Below, one piece after another: positions 7,539 to 16,680 of a stretch of 64,000 bases of DNA. Source of the stretch: MGBC114844 sp910585855 (lineage in GTDB: Bacteria > Bacillota > Clostridia > Lachnospirales > Lachnospiraceae); the NCBI GenBank assembly GCA_965646165.1, contig CBFFYP010000011.1, forward strand, positions 1 through 64,000, written 5' to 3'. A program made the position numbers and the translations under genes. Under the pieces are notes generated by a model. That model saw only the letters and a list, made by a program, of their open reading frames with translations, ran no database searches and was not told the DNA's origin. The stretch's first letter is position 1; each line of letters opens with the position of its first letter.

Positions 7539-8710
7539 GAAACTTTTTATCAGATAAAATTGTAGAGATTGAGCCGTCTGGAATACGTAAATTTTTTGAT
7601 ATTGTCAGTGAGATGAAAGATGCGATATCTTTGGGAGTGGGAGAGCCGGACTTTGATACGCCTTGGCATATCCGGGAAGAGGGTATTTATTCTTTGGAAA
7701 AGGGAAGAACTTTTTATACATCAAATGCAGGGTTAAAGGAGTTAAGAGCGGAGATTTGCCATTATTTGGAACGAAGATTTCAGGTCGCTTATGATTATCG
7801 GTCGGAAGTTTTAGTTACGGTCGGGGGGAGTGAAGCGATTGATATTGCACTGCGTGCCGTTGTAAATCCGGGAGATGAGGTTTTGATTCCTCAGCCTAGT
7901 TTTGTATCTTATCTGCCTTGTGCTGTGCTGGCAGGTGCAACCCCTGTAGTGATTGAACTAAAAGAGGAGGATGAGTTTCGGCTGACACGGCAGCAGCTTT
8001 TGGATGCGATCACTCCTAAGACAAAGGTATTGTTTTTGCCTTTTCCAAATAATCCGACTGGGGCAGTTATGGGAAAAGAGGATTTGGAAGCGATTGCAGA
8101 TGTTATTATTGAAAAGGATCTGCTGGTGATATCGGATGAAATTTATTCGGAGTTAAGTTTTGAAAAACCTCATGTGACGATTGCTTCTCTTCCCGGGATG
8201 AGGGAACGAACCATTTTAATCAATGGATTTTCAAAGTCTTATGCGATGACTGGATGGAGATTGGGATATGCAGCAGGACCGAAAGTAATTTTGGAACAGA
8301 TGCTGAAAATTCATCAGTTTGCGATTATGTGTGCTCCTACTACCAGCCAGTATGCGGCAGTGGCAGCATTGAGGGACGGAGATGCAGATGTAGAGCGGAT
8401 GCGGGAGGCATATAATCAGAGAAGACGGTATATGGTGCATACTTTGCGGGAGATAGGATTGGATTGTTTTGAGCCGTTTGGTGCATTTTATATTTTTCCT
8501 AGTATTAAAAAGTTTGGGATTAGTTCGGATCAGTTTGCTACACAGCTTTTGGAAGAAGAAAAGGTTGCGGTTGTGCCGGGAACGGCTTTTGGAGCGTGCG
8601 GAGAAGGATTTTTGCGGATTTCTTATGCGTATTCTCTGGAAGATTTGAAAAAGGCATTGGAGCGAATACGGAAATTTGTGGTACGTTTGGAGGAGAAGAA
8701 CAGGGGGTAG
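7535..8710 (+). CDS. Class I/II pyridoxal-phosphate aminotransferase
   Basis: A 391-residue fold-type I aminotransferase. Visible landmarks are LGVGEPDFDTPWHI (substrate loop), FYTSNAGLKELR, the PLP-stacking region GGSEAIDIALRA, PFPNNPTGAVM (Asn that contacts the cofactor), ISDEIYSELSF (Asp and Tyr) and the Schiff-base lysine in NGFSKSYAMTGWRLGY, with the substrate Arg in EGFLRISYA. It is closest in style to the aspartate/aromatic or PatA-like branch; the substrate is not resolved. It is the last gene of the operon, with family A copy A2 starting 50 bp after the stop. Confidence 0.88.
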   Translation: MRNFLSDKIVEIEPSGIRKFFDIVSEMKDAISLGVGEPDFDTPWHIREEGIYSLEKGRTFYTSNAGLKELRAEICHYLERRFQVAYDYRSEVLVTVGGSEAIDIALRAVVNPGDEVLIPQPSFVSYLPCAVLAGATPVVIELKEEDEFRLTRQQLLDAITPKTKVLFLPFPNNPTGAVMGKEDLEAIADVIIEKDLLVISDEIYSELSFEKPHVTIASLPGMRERTILINGFSKSYAMTGWRLGYAAGPKVILEQMLKIHQFAIMCAPTTSQYAAVAALRDGDADVERMREAYNQRRRYMVHTLREIGLDCFEPFGAFYIFPSIKKFGISSDQFATQLLEEEKVAVVPGTAFGACGEGFLRISYAYSLEDLKKALERIRKFVVRLEEKNRG

Positions 8711-8760
8711 AGGAGATTGGCTGTGCTGCTTTCAATGGCACAGCTTTTGTATTATGAAGG

Positions 8761-8943
8761 GGACGCTGAAAGCCAAAGGGAGCTCTATTCCGAGCCCGTT
8801 TGCGCTTAGCATTTCCTATTTTCATAGCGGACACTAAGACGCTAAAACACAGCAATACAGTGTCTAAGTGCCGACGGGAAATGATGACCCTGCATAGAGC
8901 TCCCTTTGGCTTTCAGCTGTGTATTTCAGACCGAAAAAATAGT
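8761..8943 (+). repeat. Family A palindromic element, copy A2
   Basis: GGACGCTG at the left and CAGCTGTGTATTTC at the right. The outer arms GAAAGCCAAAGGGAGCTC and GAGCTCCCTTTGGCTTTC are perfect complements. The inner hairpin is AGACGCT/AGTGTCT with G-U type pairing. It lies in sense orientation after the aminotransferase gene and ahead of trmL. Confidence 0.9.
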
Positions 8944-9002
8944 AAGCGTGTAAAAGAGTTGAATAGAGGAGAGAAAACAGATTATCTGGAGAGGAGGATT
9001 TG

Positions 9003-9506
9003 TTGGGTTTTATGAATATTGTGTTGCATGAGCCGGAGATACCGGCGAATACTGGAAATATTGGACGAACTTGTGTGGCAACGGGGAGTCGTCTGCATTT
9101 GATTCGTCCTTTGGGGTTTTGTTTGGATGAGAAGCAGTTAAGGCGTGCCGGATTGGACTACTGGAAGGATTTGGATGTTACAGTATATGAAAGTTTTCAG
9201 GATTTTTTGGAAAGGAATCGGGGAGCTAAGATTTATATGGCGACAACAAAGGCAAAGAGAGCATATCATGAGGTGTCGTATGGTGCGGATGATTATATTA
9301 TGTTTGGAAAGGAGAGTGCCGGGATACCAGAGGAGATATTGGTAGATTATGAAAAGACTTGTGTGCGGATTCCGATGAAGTCGGAGATTCGTTCTTTGAA
9401 TCTTTCTAATGCAGTGGCAGTTGTGCTTTATGAGGCACTTCGTCAGAATGAATTTCGTGATATGGAACTTTCTGGGAAACTGCATCGGCTGCATTGGAAC
9501 GAGTAG
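9003..9506 (+). CDS. trmL: tRNA (cytidine/uridine-34 2'-O)-methyltransferase, SPOUT family
   Basis: A compact ~168-residue SPOUT enzyme that methylates the wobble ribose of tRNA-Leu. Motifs: HEPEIPANTGNIGRTC (motif 1 with the Asn and Arg), LIRPLGF, MFGKESAGIP (motif 2) and IPMKSEIRSLNLSNAVAVVLYE (motif 3, knot and SAM site). Start choice: AGGAGG at 8992-8997 lies 5 bp before a TTG at 9003 but 14 bp before the ATG at 9012, so TTG is preferred; the family usually begins at the equivalent of the ATG (MNIVLHEPE). It is followed by mutS2 with a 20-bp gap and is probably co-transcribed with it. Confidence 0.87.
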   Translation: MGFMNIVLHEPEIPANTGNIGRTCVATGSRLHLIRPLGFCLDEKQLRRAGLDYWKDLDVTVYESFQDFLERNRGAKIYMATTKAKRAYHEVSYGADDYIMFGKESAGIPEEILVDYEKTCVRIPMKSEIRSLNLSNAVAVVLYEALRQNEFRDMELSGKLHRLHWNE

Positions 9507-9526
9507 TGGAAAGTAGGGAGTTTTTT

Positions 9527-11896
9527 ATGAATGAAAAGGTTTTAAAAACATTAGAATATGATAAGATTACAAAACGGTTAGAGGAGTATGCTTATTCCGA
9601 TTATGCAAAGAGTTTGTGCAGAAGTTTGATGCCTTCTTCTGATATAGAAGAAATTCAGTATCAGCAGGCACAGACAAGTGATGCTTATCGAAGGATTATG
9701 CAGAAGGGAAGTATTTCTTTTTCCGGGATTCGGGATATTCGGGCTTCTTTTCAGCGGCTGAAAGTGGGAAGTGTGTTGGGAATGGGAGAGCTGCTTTCTG
9801 TTAGTTCTCTTTTGCAGACAGCAAATCGGGTAAAGGCATTTTCTAGAAATGATACAACAGATTTGCCAGATGATACATTAGACGGCTTATTTGCTAAGCT
9901 AGAGCCGCTTACACCATTAAATCATGAATTAAACCGCTGTATTATCTCAGAAGAAGAGATGGCAGACGATGCCAGCCCGGCTTTAAAAGATATTCGTCGT
10001 TCGATGCATACCGCAAATGAACGAATCCACAGTCAGCTAAATTCTATGGTAAACAGCCAAAGCACGAAAGGATATTTACAGGAAACGGTAGTAACGATGC
10101 GAAATGGGCGGTATTGTATTCCGGTAAAGCAGGAGTACCGAGGGCAAGTACCGGGGATGATTCACGATCAGTCTTCTAGTGGTTCCACTCTTTTTGTAGA
10201 GCCTATGGCAGTTGTAAAATTAAATAATGACTTAAAAGAACTTGCGATGAAAGAACAGGAAGAGATAGAACGGATTTTAGCAGTATTAAGCAATCAGACA
10301 GCAGAGTATATGGAGGAAATCTTAGAGGATTTTCAGATTCTTACAAAGTTAGATTTTATATTTGCAAAAGCGCTTTTATCGAAAGATATGAAAGGAAGCG
10401 AACCAAAGTTAAATAAAGAGGGAAAAATTGTCTTAAAACAGGCAAGACATCCGCTTTTAGATCCCAAAAAGGTCGTTCCTTCTAATATTCATCTGGGAGA
10501 AACATTTGATCTTTTGGTAGTAACCGGACCAAATACCGGAGGAAAAACAGTATCCTTAAAGACAGTAGGACTGCTTTCTTTGATGGGACAGGCAGGGCTT
10601 CATATCCCTGCATTTGAGGGATCGAAATTGGCAGTATTTGAAGAAATCTATGCAGATATAGGAGATGAGCAAAGTATAGAACAGAGTTTAAGTACATTTT
10701 CTTCTCATATGACCAATATTGTAAAAATTTTAGAAAAGGCAGACGATCGTTCGCTGGTACTGTTTGACGAGTTGGGGGCAGGAACAGATCCAACAGAAGG
10801 TGCAGCACTTGCTACAGCCGTTCTTTCTTTTTTGCACAATATGAAGATTCGGACAATGGCAACGACACATTACAGTGAATTAAAAGTATTTGCACTTTCT
10901 ACTCCCGGAGTGGAAAATGCCTGCTGTGAGTTTGATGTAGAAACGCTGCGTCCGACCTATCGGCTTTTAATCGGGATTCCGGGAAAAAGCAATGCTTTTG
11001 CAATTTCTGGGAAGTTGGGTCTTCCAGCATTTTTAATTGAGGACGCTAAAAAGCGGGTCACACAGCAGGATGTAGAGTTTGAGGATTTAATTGCTGACTT
11101 AGAGCACAGTAAGCGGACGATTGAAAAAGAACAAGAAGAAATTGCAGCCTATAAAGAGAAAGTCGAAACATTAAAACAACAGTTAGAGAAAAAACAGGAA
11201 CGTTTTGACGAACAAAAAGATCGTATGATTCGGGAAGCCAATGAAGAAGCCAGACGAATCCTGCAGGAAGCAAAAACATATGCAGATGAAACGATCCGAA
11301 TGTTTCAAAAAGGAATGACCGGCAAAGAGATGGAGCAGCACCGAAGCCAGATTCGGGAGAAAATTAATCAAAAGAATGAAAAACTCTCGGCAAAGAAGAC
11401 AACAACAGTAAAAAAGAAAACGTATACAGCAGGGGATTTTCATATTGGCGATGCAGTAAAGGTGCTTTCTATGGGAGCAAATGGTACAGTCAGTTCTCTG
11501 CCAAATGCAAAGGGAGATTTATATGTACAGATAGGAATTTTTCGGTCACGGGTGAATATACAGGATCTAGAGCCAATAGAAGAAGCGGTAATTACCGGAC
11601 CGAATTTTAGCCGGAGCAATACAGGAAAGATAAAAATGACAAAGAGTGCGAGTATTTCACCTGAGATTAATTTGATTGGAAAAATGGTGGACGAAGCGAT
11701 TTCGGAACTGGACAAGTATTTAGATGATGCCTATTTGGCACATTTAGAACAGGTGCGTGTGGTGCATGGAAAAGGGACGGGTGCGCTTCGTAAGGCAGTA
11801 CAGGATCATTTGAGGCGGATGAAGAATGTAAAGGAATTTCATCTTGGAGAGTATGGAGAAGGAGATGCCGGTGTTACAATTGTAGTTTTTCGGTAA
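9527..11896 (+). CDS. mutS2: MutS2 / RqcU-type ATPase with Smr nuclease domain
   Basis: 789 residues, normal for the family. The clamp and lever region is followed by the ABC-type ATPase (Walker A TGPNTGGKTVSLK, Walker B LVLFDELGAGTDPTEG, TTHYSELK), a long Glu/Lys coiled coil (residues ~505-620) and a C-terminal Smr domain ending in RVVHGKGTGALRKAV. MutS2 lacks the mismatch-recognition domain. It limits recombination in some bacteria, and in Bacillus it splits collided ribosomes. The ATG at 9527 has AGGGAG 8 bp upstream and gives the family-typical NEKVLKTLEYDKI start; an in-frame TTG at 9494 lies inside trmL. Family A copy A3 follows 83 bp after the stop. Confidence 0.93.
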   Translation: MNEKVLKTLEYDKITKRLEEYAYSDYAKSLCRSLMPSSDIEEIQYQQAQTSDAYRRIMQKGSISFSGIRDIRASFQRLKVGSVLGMGELLSVSSLLQTANRVKAFSRNDTTDLPDDTLDGLFAKLEPLTPLNHELNRCIISEEEMADDASPALKDIRRSMHTANERIHSQLNSMVNSQSTKGYLQETVVTMRNGRYCIPVKQEYRGQVPGMIHDQSSSGSTLFVEPMAVVKLNNDLKELAMKEQEEIERILAVLSNQTAEYMEEILEDFQILTKLDFIFAKALLSKDMKGSEPKLNKEGKIVLKQARHPLLDPKKVVPSNIHLGETFDLLVVTGPNTGGKTVSLKTVGLLSLMGQAGLHIPAFEGSKLAVFEEIYADIGDEQSIEQSLSTFSSHMTNIVKILEKADDRSLVLFDELGAGTDPTEGAALATAVLSFLHNMKIRTMATTHYSELKVFALSTPGVENACCEFDVETLRPTYRLLIGIPGKSNAFAISGKLGLPAFLIEDAKKRVTQQDVEFEDLIADLEHSKRTIEKEQEEIAAYKEKVETLKQQLEKKQERFDEQKDRMIREANEEARRILQEAKTYADETIRMFQKGMTGKEMEQHRSQIREKINQKNEKLSAKKTTTVKKKTYTAGDFHIGDAVKVLSMGANGTVSSLPNAKGDLYVQIGIFRSRVNIQDLEPIEEAVITGPNFSRSNTGKIKMTKSASISPEINLIGKMVDEAISELDKYLDDAYLAHLEQVRVVHGKGTGALRKAVQDHLRRMKNVKEFHLGEYGEGDAGVTIVVFR

Positions 11897-11979
11897 ATTT
11901 GTTATAGTTCTAATTTGCTATTGTGTTTCTTGTTAAAGATGTAAATAATAGTAGGGAATTCTGCTTTTTGGATGGGAGA

Positions 11980-12160
11980 GGACGCTGGAATGGAAAGAGA
12001 GGTCTATTCCGGGCCCGCTTGCGCTTAGCATTTCCTATTTTCATAGCGGACACATAAGACGCTAAAATACAGCAACATAGCGTCTAAGTGCCGATGGGAA
12101 ATGATGACCCTGCATAGACCTCCCTTTCCATTCCAGCTGTGTATTCCAGACAGAAGATAG
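11980..12160 (+). repeat. Family A palindromic element, copy A3
   Basis: Left GGACGCTGG, right CCAGCTGTGTATTCC. Its outer arms are a different sequence from A1 and A2 (GAATGGAAAGAGAGGTC against GACCTCCCTTTCCATTC), yet they still pair. Inner hairpin AGACGCT/AGCGTCT. The stretch 12161-12434 after it is very AT-rich and shows no gene. Confidence 0.9.
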
Positions 12161-12434
12161 ATTCCTGTAAAGGTTATAATGGTATACATAATTAAGTAGT
12201 AAAATTTTATTTAAAAAGTAGTGTATACTGTATCATTTCATTTTAAAATAGATAGATTTTCAGCAAATATAGATAAAAATAAATTAGAGTTGTATATTAT
12301 ATGATAATTACTATATGACTATTTTGTAGTATTATTGAGTTGTAAAAATATTATGTTTTTTATAATGTTAGGCTATAAAAGAGATACTTTATGATAAAAA
12401 GTTTATAAAACGATGTATTTACAGCAGAAGCAGA

Positions 12435-12766
12435 CAGCTAGATTTTGGAAGGGATGCTCTGCGGCTGTGACTTCGGAAGAAAGTTAGAAGGTCTTAGGCT
12501 TCTGCTTCGAATATTTAGAATTTTTTGCATATGCTGCGTTTGAGCAGTGTATGCAAAAAAAGGTGCGTGTTTAGCCCGCCCGAAAGGGAAGGATGTATGT
12601 TGTGGATGGTATAATCTTTTCTTATGCTAGTTCTGCTTTGGTTGTGAAGCGGGCGAATTGCGCACTGGTTCGTACGGTTGGATGTACTAAAATGCAGAAG
12701 ACTTAGACCTTCTTGCTTTCTGGAGAGCGGAGCAGCCGCAGAGCATCCCTTCCAAAATCTGGCGTC
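12435..12766 (-). repeat. Family B palindromic element, copy B2
   Basis: On the minus strand it runs from GGACGCCAGATTTTGG to CCAAAATCTAGCTG. The outer stem (AGATTTTGGAAGGGATGCTC at 12439 onward against GAGCATCCCTTCCAAAATCT at 12741-12760) is perfect and different from B1. The core signatures match B1: the paired AGAAGGTCT arms, GGCGAATTGCGCAC and the central hairpin flanked by A/T runs. A second GTCCGGT follows at 12782-12788, 81 bp ahead of the response regulator gene. Confidence 0.87.
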
Positions 12767-12846
12767 CGGTTAAAATCTAGTGTCCGGTTTGGGATAGGGT
12801 ACAAAAGATGGAATTAATTTAGAATTTAAGAAAGGGAGAATAGAGT

Positions 12847-13560
12847 ATGGCAGCGAAACAGAAAATTTTGATTGTGGATGATGATAATAATATAGCGGAG
12901 TTGATTTCCCTTTATTTGATAAAAGAGTGTTTTGAAGCAAAAATTGTAAATGACGGAGAGGAGGCACTTTCGGTTTTTTCTGTTTATAAGCCGAATTTGG
13001 TACTTCTAGATTTGATGCTCCCCGGTATTGATGGCTATCAGGTTTGCCGGGAACTTCGGAAAAATTCGCAAGTGCCGATTATTATGCTTTCTGCAAAAGG
13101 AGAAATCTTTGATAAGGTTCTTGGGTTGGAATTGGGAGCGGATGACTATATGATTAAGCCGTTTGATTCGAAAGAATTGGTGGCTCGGGTAAAAGCTGTT
13201 TTGCGGCGCTATCAGCCTGCTGCTGGAAGTTATGCTGCTGGGATGGAGCAGCAGGGAGAATATGTGGAATACGAGGATCTGGTCATCAATTTGACAAATT
13301 ATTCGGTATTATATAAAGGGGAAACGATTGAAATGCCGCCAAAGGAACTGGAACTTTTGTATTTTTTGGCTTCTTCTCCTAATCAGGTTTTTACCAGAGA
13401 ACAGCTTTTGGATCATATTTGGGGATATGAATATATCGGAGATACCAGAACGGTGGATGTACATATTAAACGGCTGAGAGAAAAGATAAAGGATCATGAG
13501 AGATGGGGAATATCTACGGTTTGGGGAATCGGATATAAATTTGAATTAAAGCGGGGATAG
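12847..13560 (+). CDS. OmpR/PhoB-family response regulator
   Basis: 237 residues. The receiver domain shows IVDDDNN (acidic pocket), VLLDLMLPGIDG with the phospho-acceptor Asp, the switch Ser in IMLSAKG and the Lys in MIKPFDSKE. The C-terminal winged helix (MPPKELELLYFLA, then TVDVHIKRLREKI) binds DNA. The sensor kinase begins 2 bp after the stop, forming a classic two-component pair. Target genes are unknown, but the HtrA-like gene downstream is a candidate. Confidence 0.93.
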   Translation: MAAKQKILIVDDDNNIAELISLYLIKECFEAKIVNDGEEALSVFSVYKPNLVLLDLMLPGIDGYQVCRELRKNSQVPIIMLSAKGEIFDKVLGLELGADDYMIKPFDSKELVARVKAVLRRYQPAAGSYAAGMEQQGEYVEYEDLVINLTNYSVLYKGETIEMPPKELELLYFLASSPNQVFTREQLLDHIWGYEYIGDTRTVDVHIKRLREKIKDHERWGISTVWGIGYKFELKRG

Positions 13561-13562
13561 AG

Positions 13563-14969
13563 ATGAAAAAGGGAACGATTTATATAAAATTTATCGTAGC
13601 CTATCTGATTTTTGCATTGTTGGGATTTTTTGCAATTACTTTTTTGACTTCTGACTGGACATTTCAGCATCTGGCATTGAAGAAGGCGGAAACACTCTAT
13701 AATGAAGCAAATCTGATTGCTACGCAGTTTGGGGCAAATTATTATAGTCGGCAGATGACTTTTTCAGAGGTGGAAGTACAGCTTCGAGCAGTGGATACTT
13801 TTTTGGATGTGCAGATTTGGATGACGGATGCAAATGGAAGGATTATATTGGATACTAGAAATACTTGGACTGGAACAGTAATTGAAGATTTTGATCCGTC
13901 AGCTACCGGGGCGAAGCAGTATCAGACGGGGCGGTATTATAATTTGTTTCAGCAGGATATGATTACCGTTTCCGCACCGATTACTTCTAATTTTCGGACA
14001 ATGGGTTATATTATTATTCATTCTAGCATCCATTCTATTGAACAGGAAAAGGAAGAACTGCTTCGGATTTCTTATATTACATTAATTGTTATTTTTGTAC
14101 TGTCATTGATTATTCTTGTAATTTTTACATTTAGCGTATATGTGCCTTTAAAAAAGATTACAGAGGCGGCAAATGAATATGCTTCTGGAAATTTAAAACA
14201 TCAGTTGAAAGTATCTGGGAATGATGAAATCGGATATTTGGCAGCTACATTAAATTATATGGCATATGAATTAAATAAGTCAGAAGAGTATCAAAAAAAG
14301 TTTGTAGCAAATGTATCCCATGATTTTCGATCACCATTGACCTCGATTAAGGGATATATTGAGGCAATGAAAGACGGGACAATTCCCTATGAGATGCAGG
14401 AGAAATATTTGGATATTGTGATATTTGAAACAGAACGTCTTAGGAAGCTGACCAGCAGTCTGCTTACTTTAAATTCTTATGATACAAAGAAAACACTTTT
14501 GGATATAGGGACATTTGATTTAAACGGGATGATTAAAAATACGGTTGCTACATTTGAGGGAGTGTGCAATCGGAAGAAAATTTCTTTTGTGCTGACCTTT
14601 TCACAGAGAGAACAATATGTAACGGCAGATATTGGAAAAATTCAGCAGGTACTTTATAATTTGATTGATAATGCAATAAAATTCAGTTATCAAAACTCTT
14701 CGATTCAGATTCGGGTATCGGAACAGAATGAAAAGGTATTTGTATCAGTAAAGGATTCAGGGATTGGTATTCCAAAGGAATCGGTTTCTAAGGTATTTGA
14801 TCGGTTTTATAAAACGGATTTATCACGGGGGAAGGATAAGACGGGAACAGGACTGGGACTTTCGATAGCAAAAGAGATTATTTTAGCACATAAAGAAAAT
14901 ATTGATGTAATTTCTACAGAGGGTGTCGGAACAGAGTTTATCTTTTCTCTTGCAAAAGCGAAAGAATAA
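13563..14969 (+). CDS. Membrane sensor histidine kinase
   Basis: 468 residues. TM1 is at ~8-28, an extracytoplasmic sensor at ~30-165 and TM2 at ~170-195. A HAMP linker follows (VPLKKITEAANEYASGNL), then the dimerisation H-box VANVSHDFRSPLTSIKGY with the phosphorylated His, and the ATPase with N-box NLIDNAIKFS, G1 DSGIGIP and G2 GTGLGLSIAKEI. It partners with the response regulator immediately upstream. The signal sensed cannot be deduced. Confidence 0.93.
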   Translation: MKKGTIYIKFIVAYLIFALLGFFAITFLTSDWTFQHLALKKAETLYNEANLIATQFGANYYSRQMTFSEVEVQLRAVDTFLDVQIWMTDANGRIILDTRNTWTGTVIEDFDPSATGAKQYQTGRYYNLFQQDMITVSAPITSNFRTMGYIIIHSSIHSIEQEKEELLRISYITLIVIFVLSLIILVIFTFSVYVPLKKITEAANEYASGNLKHQLKVSGNDEIGYLAATLNYMAYELNKSEEYQKKFVANVSHDFRSPLTSIKGYIEAMKDGTIPYEMQEKYLDIVIFETERLRKLTSSLLTLNSYDTKKTLLDIGTFDLNGMIKNTVATFEGVCNRKKISFVLTFSQREQYVTADIGKIQQVLYNLIDNAIKFSYQNSSIQIRVSEQNEKVFVSVKDSGIGIPKESVSKVFDRFYKTDLSRGKDKTGTGLGLSIAKEIILAHKENIDVISTEGVGTEFIFSLAKAKE

Positions 14970-15097
14970 GCATTTCATTCATAAATTGTTCATAATAAAT
15001 TGCTATAATTCGTTTTAATGATTTAAAAGTGTAAAAGATAGTGAAACATAGTGATCCATGCGATGATTTTCTATAAGAGAGTATTGTTGACCAAAGC

Positions 15098-15126
15098 TAG
15101 CCTAGTTAGCCTAATTAGCCTAATTA
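15098..15126 (+). repeat. Three short tandem repeats (TAGCCTAAT-like)
   Basis: TAGCCTAGT, TAGCCTAAT and TAGCCTAAT are joined head to tail in the spacer before the HtrA-like gene. They lie ~45 bp upstream of that gene's start and might be an operator or simple slippage. Confidence 0.5.
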
Positions 15127-15168
15127 TTTTGTGTTATATATTTTGTGCTATAAATGAAGGGAGAAGGT

Positions 15169-16566
15169 ATGACTGGTAAGGAAAATGGAGAAAAAAAGGA
15201 AGCGTTTTCATTTGTAACAGAGCAGATTAAACCATCAAAGGGACGGCTCAAGCGGTATATATTAAAATTTTTAGAAGCGGCTTTGCTTGCCGTGGTATTT
15301 GGGGTGGTTGCAGGTGTAGCATTTGCTTTTGTTCTTCCCTATGTCCGACCGGATGCAAACAAGACAGCGAGAGAATCGGTAAAGATTCCTCGAGATGAAC
15401 AGCTAGATGGCCCAGAAAAGACTTTGCCTAAAGATACAGAAGATAAAAATGAAAAGGAATCACAGAGTACAGCAGAAACAGAAAGTGCTCTAGCTGTTAC
15501 GGAGTCAACGGAAAATACAGAAGTGACAACAGAACCTGTGGAAACAACTCCGTCATTTGAAGAATTATTGGAAGAAGCATTTCGGGAACATAAGCTGACG
15601 ATTGAAGATTATATGGTGCTTTATAGTGAGTTATATGAAGTAGTAACGGCAGTCAATCAGTCGATTGTTACTGTGACTTCTTCTCAAAACAGTGTTGACT
15701 GGTTTAATAATGCCTTTGAATCTTCAGAAGAAACATCTGGATTGGTTTATAATAAGACAGAGGAAGAAATTTTAATTATGACAGATGCAGACAGTATTCA
15801 CAATGCAGACGATATTAGTGTAACGTTTTTTAATGGAACGGAGTGTATGGCAGTGCTGCGCAAATTGGATACTATTACCGGACTGGCAGTGCTGGCAGTA
15901 GAAACGGATTCTTTGGAAAAGGAATATTTAGAAAAGCTGCCCGCTGCCGTTTTGGGAAATTCTTATACCGTAAAGCAGGGCGATCCTGTGATTGTAGCGG
16001 GAAATCCGATGGGCTATAATTATTCTATGTCTTACGGGGTTGTAACAAATACAAAAAAAACTACACAGACAATCGATGCCAATATGCGTTTAATTAATAC
16101 GACGGCACTTTCTGATTCTTCAGGAAACGGATTTCTTTTAAATCTTAAGGGAGAGATTGTAGGAGTTATTACAAAAGAGTATAAAAGCGAAAGCAGTTCC
16201 AATATTGTAACAGCAATCGCTGTTTCAGATGTAAAAGGAACATTGGAACTGTTGTCAAATGGATGGGAGGTTCCATATTTTGGAATTATCGGTCAGGAGG
16301 TTACATCGGATATTGCAGAGAGTATGGGACTTCCAATTGGGATTTATGTGGCAGAGGCAGCGGCAGGCTCACCGGCTTATCAGGCGGGGATTCAAAGCGG
16401 AGATATTATTGTTTCTATCAATGGAATGGAAATAAAGACAATGAAAGTGCTTCGGAATTTTTTAGAGGCAAGAACTATTGGAGAAAGTGTGACAGTGACC
16501 ATTCTTCGGGCAGGAAGAGAAGAGTATCGAGAGATTGAAGTGGAAGCTGTACTGACAGAACGTTAG
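15169..16566 (+). CDS. HtrA/DegP-like membrane protein without the catalytic triad
   Basis: 465 residues: a cytoplasmic N-terminus, a transmembrane helix at ~30-57, a Thr/Glu-rich linker, a trypsin-like domain (~165-360) and a PDZ domain (~370-455, GIYVAEAAAGSPAYQAGIQ). The order is that of HtrA proteases, but aligning against TNNHVV, TDLAVL and GNSGGPL gives TDADSI, TGLAVL and SGNGFL. The His position is Asp208, the Asp position is Gly238 and the Ser position is Gly319. All three catalytic residues are gone while the fold markers and PDZ domain are kept, so I infer a pseudoprotease used for binding or sensing. The start at 15169 has GGGAG 5 bp upstream, better than ATG 15154. It follows the two-component genes. 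Confidence 0.8.
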   Translation: MTGKENGEKKEAFSFVTEQIKPSKGRLKRYILKFLEAALLAVVFGVVAGVAFAFVLPYVRPDANKTARESVKIPRDEQLDGPEKTLPKDTEDKNEKESQSTAETESALAVTESTENTEVTTEPVETTPSFEELLEEAFREHKLTIEDYMVLYSELYEVVTAVNQSIVTVTSSQNSVDWFNNAFESSEETSGLVYNKTEEEILIMTDADSIHNADDISVTFFNGTECMAVLRKLDTITGLAVLAVETDSLEKEYLEKLPAAVLGNSYTVKQGDPVIVAGNPMGYNYSMSYGVVTNTKKTTQTIDANMRLINTTALSDSSGNGFLLNLKGEIVGVITKEYKSESSSNIVTAIAVSDVKGTLELLSNGWEVPYFGIIGQEVTSDIAESMGLPIGIYVAEAAAGSPAYQAGIQSGDIIVSINGMEIKTMKVLRNFLEARTIGESVTVTILRAGREEYREIEVEAVLTER

Positions 16567-16680
16567 ATAAAAAAAAGGGGTGGATGAAAGGAGGAGTAAA
16601 AAAGAAAAGAAAATGACAGCAGGCAGGAGGACAGAGATAGTAATGTGGTAGAAGAAACCATATGGAATAAGGAGAGAAAT

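Noticed and set aside
8538..9015. Open frames on both strands through copy A2, and similar frames at other family A copies
   Set aside because: The predicted peptides simply translate the palindrome, differ between copies, have no ribosome binding sites, and are broken in other copies, so the element is not protein coding.
15073..15130. Possible phage attachment site in the short tandem repeats
   Set aside because: No tRNA, integrase or matching second copy is visible nearby.
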